From positions 3,596,001-3,660,000 of the forward strand of contig NZ_AP022612.1 in the NCBI RefSeq assembly GCF_010729895.1: 64,000 bases of DNA, in the 5' to 3' direction. The notes under the pieces were generated by a model that ran no database searches, was not told where the DNA came from, and saw nothing but the letters and a program-made list of their open reading frames with translations. The position numbers and the translations under genes were made by a program. This stretch comes from Mycolicibacterium confluentis (lineage in GTDB: Bacteria > Actinomycetota > Actinomycetes > Mycobacteriales > Mycobacteriaceae). Shown in pieces: positions 57,605 to 64,000 of the stretch (positions are counted from its first letter, which is position 1; each line of letters begins with the position of its first letter).

Positions 57605-58950
57605 CCGTCGAGCACGGCGCGGCCGCTGCCGTCGAGATCCTTCCCGTCGCAGGCCTTCCCGACTTCCGCCCGGGCGACGACCTCGCGGCGGCCATCGCGA
57701 ACTCGGCACCGTGGCTGCGCGGCGGCGACATTGTGGTCGTCACCAGCAAGGTGGTCTCGAAGTGCGAGGGCCGCATCGTGCCGGCACCCACGGATCCCGA
57801 CGAGCGAGACGCGCTGCGGCGCAGGCTGATCGACGCCGAAGCCGTCCGGGTCCTCGCGCGTAAGGGCCGCACCCTGATCACCGAGAACGCCTACGGACTG
57901 GTCCAGGCGGCCGCGGGCGTGGACGGCTCGAACATCGGCAGCGACGAGTTGGCTCTCCTGCCCGTCGATCCCGACGCGAGCGCGGCCAGGCTGCGCACCG
58001 CGCTGAGTGAACGACTGGGCGTGACCGTCGGCGTGGTCATCACCGACACCATGGGCCGGGCGTGGCGCAACGGTCAGACCGATGTCGCCATCGGCTCGGC
58101 CGGGCTGTCGGTGCTGTACGGCTATGCGGGCGCCAACGACACCCACGGAAACGAACTCCTGGTCACCGAGGTCGCCGTCGCCGACGAGGTCGCCGCGGCG
58201 GCAGACCTGGTGAAGGGCAAGCTGACCGCCATCCCGGTCGCCGTGGTGCGCGGCCTGAATCTGGCCGACGACGGGTCCACGGGGCGCCGACTGGTGCGTG
58301 CGGGTGAGGAGGACCTGTTCTGGCTCGGCACGGCCGAGGCCATCGATCTGGGCCGCCGCCAGGCCCAACTGCTGCGACGTTCGGTGCGGGCGTTCGCCGA
58401 CGATCCCGTCGACCCCGAACTCATCGAGAGCGCGGTCGCCGAGGCACTCACCGCACCCGCACCGCATCACACGCGTCCCGTGCGGTTCGTCTGGTTGCGG
58501 GACGCCGAGCGGCGCACCGCCCTGCTGGACCGGCTCGGTCAACGATGGCGCGCGGATCTGACCGCCGACGGCCGCGATCCCGACTCTGTCGAACGTCGTG
58601 TTGCCCGCGGCCAGATCCTCTATGACGCACCCGAAGTCGTCATCCCGTTCATGGTCCCCGACGGCGCGCACCAGTACCCCGACGCTGCCCGCACCGCCGC
58701 CGAGCACACCATGTTCACGGTCGCGGTCGGCGCGGCTGTGCAGGCGCTGCTCGTCGCACTGGCGGTGCGTGGGGTCGGCAGCTGTTGGATCGGGTCGACG
58801 ATCTTCGCCGCCGACGACGTGCGCGCTGAACTCGATCTGCCCGCCGACTGGGAGCCGTTGGGCGCCATCGCGATCGGCCATCATCCCGACGAGGAGCCGC
58901 CCGGGCCCCGCGAACCCGTCCCCACCGACGACCTGCTGGTGCAGCGATGA
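57601..58950 (+). CDS. fbiB: Bifunctional F420 gamma-glutamyl ligase/dehydro-F420-0 reductase FbiB
   Basis: A 449-residue two-domain enzyme. Residues 1-245 are the CofE gamma-glutamyl ligase ([41 protein letters not shown]-like loop [14 protein letters not shown]). Residues about 255-449 are an FMN-binding nitroreductase domain ([22 protein letters not shown]) that reduces dehydro-F420-0. It finishes F420 by adding the poly-glutamate tail. It is coupled to both fbiA (GTGA) and the Nudix gene (ATGA). Confidence 0.95.
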   Translation: MTVEHGAAAAVEILPVAGLPDFRPGDDLAAAIANSAPWLRGGDIVVVTSKVVSKCEGRIVPAPTDPDERDALRRRLIDAEAVRVLARKGRTLITENAYGLVQAAAGVDGSNIGSDELALLPVDPDASAARLRTALSERLGVTVGVVITDTMGRAWRNGQTDVAIGSAGLSVLYGYAGANDTHGNELLVTEVAVADEVAAAADLVKGKLTAIPVAVVRGLNLADDGSTGRRLVRAGEEDLFWLGTAEAIDLGRRQAQLLRRSVRAFADDPVDPELIESAVAEALTAPAPHHTRPVRFVWLRDAERRTALLDRLGQRWRADLTADGRDPDSVERRVARGQILYDAPEVVIPFMVPDGAHQYPDAARTAAEHTMFTVAVGAAVQALLVALAVRGVGSCWIGSTIFAADDVRAELDLPADWEPLGAIAIGHHPDEEPPGPREPVPTDDLLVQR

Positions 58951-59486
58951 CGCTGCGAGAGTCCGTTATTGCGACGCTGACCGATTGGGCCGCACCCGAT
59001 CCCGCACAGGACACGCTGCGGCACGCGGTGCTTGCATTCGTGTTGGCGCGGGAGGACGCGTGCCAGCGTGCGTGCGCACCCGGGCACATCACGGCCTCGG
59101 TGGCGGTGCTGGATCACGCCCGCGAGCACGTGCTGCTCACGCTGCATCCCCGACTGGGGCGCTGGGTGCAGTTGGGCGGACACTGTGAGGCAGGCGACGC
59201 CGACATCGTCGCGGCCGCACTGCGCGAGGGCACCGAAGAGTCCGGCATGCCGGGCCTGCACATCGACCCGAATCTCACCGCGCTGCACGTCCATCCGCTG
59301 ACCTGCTCGCTGGGCGTGCCCACCAGGCATCTGGACATGCAGTTCACTGCCTACGCGCCGGCAGGGGCCACGCCGGCAATCAGTGACGAGTCATTGGATC
59401 TGCAGTGGTGGCCCGTCGATGCGCTGCCGCCCGGCACCGACGACGCGCTGACGCATCTGGTGTCCCGCGCCCGAGCGCTGGGCTAG
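58947..59486 (+). CDS. Nudix hydrolase coupled to fbiB
   Basis: A 179-residue hydrolase with the complete Nudix box [20 protein letters not shown] with EES and G following (pattern GX5EX7REUXEEXGU). The N terminus is helical and the ends resemble nucleotide-diphosphate hydrolases. Substrate unknown. Its ATG overlaps the fbiB stop (ATGA), so it is produced with the F420 enzymes and may act on a phosphorylated or nucleotide-linked intermediate, which is speculative. M. tuberculosis has a DNA methylase gene at the equivalent place, in my memory. Confidence 0.85.
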   Translation: MTLRESVIATLTDWAAPDPAQDTLRHAVLAFVLAREDACQRACAPGHITASVAVLDHAREHVLLTLHPRLGRWVQLGGHCEAGDADIVAAALREGTEESGMPGLHIDPNLTALHVHPLTCSLGVPTRHLDMQFTAYAPAGATPAISDESLDLQWWPVDALPPGTDDALTHLVSRARALG

Positions 59487-59576
59487 TTTGAGCGGCCCGT
59501 TCCCAACCGGTGAGCGCCCGCATTGGTACGCGACACGCCGCGAAAACCCGTACAGACACGGGCGGTCGCGGGAAAG

Positions 59577-60662
59577 CTAGACGTCGCTGGAGTAGCGAAT
59601 CCCGCAGTCGGGCAACACCACCCCGGGCCACACCCGAGCACCGCGCAGCAGCTCACAACGGGCACCAATCACCGCGCCGTCGCCGATCACGCCGTCACGG
59701 ATCAATGCCCGCGGTCCGATATGCGCGCCGAAACCGATGATCGACCGTTCGATCATCGACCCCGCCTCGACCCGCGCGCCGTCGAAGATCACCGCGCCGT
59801 CGAGTCGCACACCCGGGCCGATTTCGGCGCCACGGCCCACGACCGTACCGCCGACCAGCACCGCACCCGGCGCCACCGAAGCACCGTCGTGCACAAGGCT
59901 TTCCCCGCGATGGCCGCCCAGTGCCGGCGACGGCGCCAGCCCGCGGACCAGATCCGAGGAGCCACGCACGAAATCCTCGGGCGTGCCCATGTCCCGCCAG
60001 TAGGAGGCGTCGACGTAACCGCAGATCTTCACGTCATCGGCGAGCAGCGCCGGGAAGACCTCGCGCTCCACCGAGACCTCGCGGCCACGCGGGATTCGAT
60101 CGATGATCTCGCGGTCGAAAACGTAACAGCCCGCGTTGATCTGATCGGTCGGCGGATCATCGGTCTTCTCGAGGAAGGCCGTGACCCGGCCGTCGGAGTC
60201 GGTCGGCACCGACCCGAAGGCCCGCGGATCGCTCACTCGCACAAGGTGCATCGACACCTGTGCGTCATGGTTGTGATGGAACTGCAGAAGCTCACCGAGA
60301 TCCGCGCCCGACAGCACGTCGCCGTTGAACACCACGGCGGTGTCGTGGCGCAGCTTCTCGGACACGTTGGCGATGCCGCCGCCGGTGCCCAGGGGTTCGG
60401 GTTCGAAGACGTACTCGATCTGCAGACCCAGCTTGGACCCGTCACCGAACTCGTTCTCGAACACGGCAGCCTTGTAAGACGTGCCCAGCACCACATGTTC
60501 GATGCCCGCCGCCGCGATTCGCGAGAGCAGGTGCGTGAGAAACGGGAAGCCCGCGGTGGGCAGCATCGGTTTGGGCAACGACAGCGTCAACGGCCGAAGC
60601 CGGGTGCCCTTGCCACCGACGAGGACGACGGCATCCACCTTCTTGGGATCGAAGTCGCTCAT
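59577..60662 (-). CDS. manC: Mannose-1-phosphate guanylyltransferase (GDP-mannose pyrophosphorylase, Rv3264c-like)
   Basis: A 361-residue nucleotidyltransferase with the N-terminal GT-A domain (VVLVGGKGTRLRPLTLSLPKP, VVFNGDVLS and the metal site) and a C-terminal left-handed beta-helix of hexapeptide repeats (GASVAPGAVLVGG and IGFGAHIGPRALI). It makes GDP-mannose from mannose-1-phosphate. In M. tuberculosis Rv3264c is called manB in older names. ATG 60662 overlaps the wbbL stop (ATGA), and the gene is convergent with the Nudix gene. Confidence 0.9.
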   Translation of the reverse strand: MSDFDPKKVDAVVLVGGKGTRLRPLTLSLPKPMLPTAGFPFLTHLLSRIAAAGIEHVVLGTSYKAAVFENEFGDGSKLGLQIEYVFEPEPLGTGGGIANVSEKLRHDTAVVFNGDVLSGADLGELLQFHHNHDAQVSMHLVRVSDPRAFGSVPTDSDGRVTAFLEKTDDPPTDQINAGCYVFDREIIDRIPRGREVSVEREVFPALLADDVKICGYVDASYWRDMGTPEDFVRGSSDLVRGLAPSPALGGHRGESLVHDGASVAPGAVLVGGTVVGRGAEIGPGVRLDGAVIFDGARVEAGSMIERSIIGFGAHIGPRALIRDGVIGDGAVIGARCELLRGARVWPGVVLPDCGIRYSSDV

Positions 60663-61537
60663 GTGTTCCGCCTCCTCATCTCTCGCCGTGAGCGGCGCAC
60701 GACGAGCCCTGATCGTACGGTGAGCGCGCTGCGCATCGCCCACCTCAGCGGTGCATTCCGCCACCCCGTGTGCCTGTCGGACAGATAGGTCCACGTGCTG
60801 TCGTGGTGCGCCGCCAGATTCCGGGCCGGGTCGCGGCCCGTCGAATGCCCCTTGGCGTGCAGAATCTCGGCCGACGGCGCGTACACGTTGAGCCATCCGG
60901 CCCGACCGAGGCGGTCACCGAGGTCGACGTCCTCCATGTACATGAAGTAGCGCTCGTCGAAGCCGCCGATGTCCTCGAACGCCGATCGGCGCACCAGCAG
61001 GCACGATCCCGAAAGCCAGCCGACCGCGCGTTCGCTCGGCGTTTCGTGGTCCTGCCGGTAGGCGGCCGTCCACGGGTTGTTCTTCCAGAACGGTCCCACG
61101 ACGGCGTGCATACCGCCGCGGATGATGCTGGGCAGGTGCCGCGCCGACGGGTACACCGAGCCGTCGGGGTCGCGGATCAGCGGTCCCACCGCACCGGCCC
61201 TGGGCCAGCGTCGCGCGACCTCGATCAGGCTGTCGATGCTGCCCGGCGACCACACCACGTCGGGGTTGGCGATCACGATGAACTCGCCGGCCTGCGAGCC
61301 GAACTCCGTGACTCCGCGGTTGACCGCGGTGCCGTAACCCAGGTTGCCGCCCGTGTGCAGCAGGCGCGCATTGGGATAGCGCTCGACGGCGGCCTCAGGG
61401 GCCCCGTCATCCGAACCGTTGTCGGCGATCACGACCTGCACGGGTCGGTCGGTGGCCACGGTCAGCGAAGACAGGAACCGCTCGAGATGCGTACCCGGTG
61501 AATAGGTCACCGTCACCACGGGCAGTTCGTCGGTCAC
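60659..61537 (-). CDS. wbbL: Rhamnosyltransferase WbbL (cell-wall linker)
   Basis: A 292-residue GT2-family glycosyltransferase adding rhamnose from dTDP-rhamnose to decaprenyl-linked GlcNAc, forming the linker of arabinogalactan. Key motifs are IADNGSDDGAPE, the metal site IANPDVVWSPGS, YFMYMEDVDLGDRLGRAGW and a helical C-terminal tail with Arg runs. It is essential in mycobacteria. GTG 61537 is the start. Its ATGA-type overlap with manC links wall-linker and mannose genes; rmlD is 25 nt upstream. Confidence 0.93.
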   Translation of the reverse strand: MTDELPVVTVTYSPGTHLERFLSSLTVATDRPVQVVIADNGSDDGAPEAAVERYPNARLLHTGGNLGYGTAVNRGVTEFGSQAGEFIVIANPDVVWSPGSIDSLIEVARRWPRAGAVGPLIRDPDGSVYPSARHLPSIIRGGMHAVVGPFWKNNPWTAAYRQDHETPSERAVGWLSGSCLLVRRSAFEDIGGFDERYFMYMEDVDLGDRLGRAGWLNVYAPSAEILHAKGHSTGRDPARNLAAHHDSTWTYLSDRHTGWRNAPLRWAMRSALTVRSGLVVRRSRREMRRRNT

Positions 61538-61562
61538 GGCAGAAAGGGTAGCTGGCGAACGG

Positions 61563-62438
61563 TCATGCCTCGGCGAGAGCCTGAGCGACGGCCTCTGGCC
61601 AGGGCTGCAGCGCCGTGAGCCCCGCCGCGGTGGACAGCCGGGAGCCCAGCACTGAATAGGCAGGCCGGGCCGCGGGCCGCGGAAACCGGTCGGTGCTGAC
61701 CGGACGCACCAGATCGGGGTCCGCCCCCACCGCGGCGTAGACCGCGCGGGCCTGCTCATATCGACTGGTCGCGCCCGCGTTGGCCGCGTGCAGCACGCGG
61801 GCGTCCAGACGGTCGTCGATGATCTGCAGCAGGGCTGTGACCAGGTCCCCGGTGTAGGTCGGCGAGCCGATCTGGTCGTCGACGACCTCTGCTGCTTCGC
61901 CAGCCCGCGCCCGGCGCGCCATCACCGCCGCGAAGTCCGGTCCGTCGGCGCCGGTGTACACCCACGACGTCCGCACCACCGTGGCCGTCGGCACCGCTTC
62001 GAGCACCGCGTGCTCTCCCGCGAGCTTGCTGTGCCCGTAGACCGACAGTGGAGACACCGCGTCATCCGGTTCGTAGGGCCGAGGGGCGGCACCGCCGAAG
62101 TCGCCACTGAAGACGTAGTCGGTGGAGATGTGCACCACACGCGCACCGACCCGCGCGCACGCCCCCGCGACGTGGCCCGCACCGGCGGCGTTGACCGCGA
62201 AGGCCCGGTCCGGGTCACCCTCCGCGGCGTCCACGTTGGTCATGGCCGCACAGTTGATCACCACATCATCGCTGGTCAGTGCGGGCGCGCAGGACGGGTC
62301 GGTGATGTCCCACTGGGCCGAGGTCAACGCCAGAACCCGTCGTCCCAGATGCTCTGCGCGCCGCGCGAGGAAGCGGCCGACCTGGCCTCCGGCACCTGTG
62401 ATGACAATCCGCTCCGACACAACAGAAGAGTCTGGCAC
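61563..62438 (-). CDS. rmlD: dTDP-4-dehydrorhamnose reductase RmlD
   Basis: A 291-residue NADPH-dependent reductase that makes dTDP-L-rhamnose, the donor for WbbL. The Rossmann motif is IVITGAGGQVGRFLA, the substrate motif HISTDYVFSGDFGG, the catalytic Tyr and Lys lie in VYGHSKLAGE, and the C-terminal pattern includes ARPAYSVLGSRL. The GTG at 62438 is chosen. It forms a probable operon with wbbL and manC and is divergent from the LCP gene (50-nt gap). Confidence 0.93.
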   Translation of the reverse strand: MPDSSVVSERIVITGAGGQVGRFLARRAEHLGRRVLALTSAQWDITDPSCAPALTSDDVVINCAAMTNVDAAEGDPDRAFAVNAAGAGHVAGACARVGARVVHISTDYVFSGDFGGAAPRPYEPDDAVSPLSVYGHSKLAGEHAVLEAVPTATVVRTSWVYTGADGPDFAAVMARRARAGEAAEVVDDQIGSPTYTGDLVTALLQIIDDRLDARVLHAANAGATSRYEQARAVYAAVGADPDLVRPVSTDRFPRPAARPAYSVLGSRLSTAAGLTALQPWPEAVAQALAEA

Positions 62439-62488
62439 GCCGACACCGGCTACCGCCGTCTGCCAGCATCCGCAAGTAGCCTGAGCGA

Positions 62489-63949
62489 ATGCCAGTCCGG
62501 GTCAGTCGCGTCATCGCGTCCGTGATCGCCGTCGCCATCGTGCTCGGCACCGGCGTGGCCTGGGCCAAGATCCGCTCGTTTGAGGGCGGGATCAACCACA
62601 TCAGCACCGCCGCACTCGGCGGCGGCGGTGAGGACGGCGCGATCGACATCCTGCTCGTGGGCGTCGACAGCCGCACCGACGCGCACGGCAACCCGCTGTC
62701 GGCCGAGGAACTCGCGGCCCTGCGCGTGGGCAATGACGTCGCGACCAACACCGACACCATCATCCTGGTCCGCATCCCCAACAACGGAAAGTCCGCGACC
62801 GCGATCTCCATCCCGCGCGACACCTACGTCGAACTGCCCGACAACCAGGGCAAGATGAAGATCAACGGCGTGTACGGCGACGCCAAGCTGGCCACGATGA
62901 AAGAACTCATCGAGAACCAGGGCATGGACCCGGTTGAAGGTGAGAAGCGCGGCACAGAGGCCGGTCGCGAAGCGCTGATCGAGACCGTCGCCCACCTCAC
63001 CGGCGTGACGGTGGACCATTACGCCGAAATCGGCCTGCTCGGATTCGCATTGATCACCGATGCGCTCGGCGGAGTCGACGTCTGCCTCAAAGACACCGTG
63101 TACGAACCTCTTTCGGGTGCCGACTTCCCCGCGGGCTGGCAGAAGCTGGATGGACCGCAGGCGTTGAGCTTTGTCCGCCAGCGCCACGACCTGCCGCGCG
63201 GCGACCTCGACCGCGTGGTGCGTCAGCAGGCGGTGATGGCTTCGCTTGCCCACCAGGTGATCTCGAGCCAGACACTGTCGAGTCCCTCGACGCTGAACAG
63301 GCTGCAGGAGGCCGTGCAGCGCTCGGTGGTGCTGTCCGAGGGCTGGGACATCATGAACTTCGTCGATCAGCTGCAGAAGCTCGCCGCGGGCAGCGTGGTG
63401 TTCGCGACCATCCCGGTGCTCGACGAGGCCGGGTGGAGCGACGACGGCATGCAGAGCGTGGTGCGCATCGATCCCGACAACGTCAAGGAATGGGTGCACA
63501 GCCTGCTGCAGGGCCAGGACGAAGGCAAGACCGAGGAGGTCGCCTACTCCCCCGACAAGACCACCGTCGAGGTGATCAACGACTCCGATGTGGGCGGTCT
63601 GGCCGCCGCGGTGTCGCAGGTGCTGACGAGCCGGGGTTTCACCGGCGGCCACGTCGGCAACAACGAGGGGCCGAAGGTGCCCAACAGCCAGGTTCAGGCC
63701 GCCACCGTCGACGACCTCGGCGCGCAGGCCATCGCCAAGGAGTTGGGCAATCTCCCGATCGTCGCCGATGGTTCGGTGCCCGAGGGTTCGGCGCGGGTGA
63801 TGCTGTCCTACGACTACACCGGCCCTGGGTCAGGGCTGGAGGGCTACTCGCCGGAGACCAGCGACGCAAGTCCGGTCGCGGCCACCTCGGCGCCCCTGCC
63901 GTCGCCGATCCTCACCGCGGGCTCCGACGACCCGCAGTGCGTCAACTGA
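62489..63949 (+). CDS. LytR-CpsA-Psr (LCP) family cell-wall ligase (CpsA1/Lcp1-like, Rv3267)
   Basis: A 486-residue membrane-anchored LCP enzyme that attaches arabinogalactan (or other glycopolymers) to peptidoglycan. A single N-terminal helix (about 8-26) is followed by the LCP domain with DILLVGVDSRTD, SIPRDTYVEL (catalytic Arg) and FVRQRHDLPRGDLDRVVRQQ. A LytR_C domain (VEVINDSDVGGLAAAVSQVL) follows, then a Pro/Ser tail. ATG 62489 has TAGCCT 6 nt upstream and no SD, so it may be leaderless. Its neighbours make the linker it ligates. Confidence 0.92.
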   Translation: MPVRVSRVIASVIAVAIVLGTGVAWAKIRSFEGGINHISTAALGGGGEDGAIDILLVGVDSRTDAHGNPLSAEELAALRVGNDVATNTDTIILVRIPNNGKSATAISIPRDTYVELPDNQGKMKINGVYGDAKLATMKELIENQGMDPVEGEKRGTEAGREALIETVAHLTGVTVDHYAEIGLLGFALITDALGGVDVCLKDTVYEPLSGADFPAGWQKLDGPQALSFVRQRHDLPRGDLDRVVRQQAVMASLAHQVISSQTLSSPSTLNRLQEAVQRSVVLSEGWDIMNFVDQLQKLAAGSVVFATIPVLDEAGWSDDGMQSVVRIDPDNVKEWVHSLLQGQDEGKTEEVAYSPDKTTVEVINDSDVGGLAAAVSQVLTSRGFTGGHVGNNEGPKVPNSQVQAATVDDLGAQAIAKELGNLPIVADGSVPEGSARVMLSYDYTGPGSGLEGYSPETSDASPVAATSAPLPSPILTAGSDDPQCVN

Positions 63950-63962
63950 GCAGAGGAAGCCA

Positions 63963-64000
63963 GTGCCTACCCTGACGGGCGAGATCCTCGACCCCCTGAT
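63963..64000 (+). CDS. Start of a further gene (Rv3268/TIGR03089-like), partial
   Basis: GTG 63963 is preceded by AGAGGAAG and opens a frame reading MPTLTGEILDPL to the window edge. By position it would be the Rv3268 equivalent, an acyl-CoA synthetase-like TIGR03089 protein in my memory. Only 12 codons are visible, so identity rests on synteny. Confidence 0.4.
   Translation, partial: MPTLTGEILDPL

Overview
The window is a high-GC actinobacterial chromosome segment, almost certainly from a fast-growing mycobacterium (Mycolicibacterium, M. smegmatis-like). Evidence seen in the sequence: WhiB1 and WhiB2, MtrA-MtrB-LpqB, SigH-RshA, SecA1, FbiA/FbiB (F420), WbbL/RmlD/ManB cell-envelope genes, the 24-residue ribosomal protein bL37, and many GTG/TTG starts with 4-nt overlaps. 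From memory, the gene order follows M. tuberculosis Rv3207c to Rv3268, with insertions and deletions. No database search was run, so the species is inferred. I see no rRNA, tRNA, insertion sequence, prophage or CRISPR array.

Layout. 1-12.2 kb: start of a DUF3152 gene, TetR, DUF3107, MmpS-like protein, ferritin-like (MiaE-like) protein, RhlE helicase, extracytoplasmic propeller protein, ParA-like ATPase, Gpm2-like phosphatase, isochorismate synthase, GNAT acetyltransferase, a second-locus type II dehydroquinase, VanY-like peptidase, lipid kinase, WhiB1. 12.2-16 kb: PdtaS kinase, biotinyl protein, bL37, RshA, SigH and YbaK. 16-24 kb: SDR, two methyltransferases, aldehyde dehydrogenase, SRAP/HMCES, AroA, RsgA. 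24-30 kb: lipid and polyphosphate block (DesA3-type desaturase, its ferredoxin reductase, PPK2, a WS/DGAT-like protein). 30-38.9 kb: SecA1, HPF, ComF, LpqB, MtrB, MtrA. 39.1-41.8 kb: a three-gene cassette (EspC-like protein, DUF1023 hydrolase, LppA-like lipoprotein) that I remember as absent between mtrA and tmk in M. tuberculosis. 41.8-49.4 kb: Tmk, secreted lipase, SahH, TetR, two rubredoxins, AlkB, amino-acid permease. 49.5-56.3 kb: FAD protein, ManA, SIS protein, ManB, DUF3499, Rv3259-like protein, WhiB2. 56.6-64 kb: FbiA-FbiB-Nudix, ManC, WbbL, RmlD, LCP ligase, and the start of a further gene.

How the genes work together. ManA, ManB and ManC form the route from fructose-6-phosphate to GDP-mannose. 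RmlD, WbbL and the LCP protein make and attach the linker and arabinogalactan. MtrA/MtrB/LpqB, WhiB2 and the VanY-like peptidase concern growth and the wall. SigH/RshA, WhiB1, PdtaS and HPF are stress and quiescence functions. AlkB with RubA/RubB is a complete alkane hydroxylation electron path with its own TetR. The desaturase and its reductase share a striking tandem palindromic operator.

The best leads are the EspC-like/DUF1023/LppA-like cassette, the duplicated TACG-N4-CGTA operators of the desaturase system, a palindrome over the -35 box of alkB, a WS/DGAT protein whose catalytic residues are replaced, an RNA helicase leader that can pair with its own ribosome-binding site, and a Nudix gene translationally coupled to fbiB.
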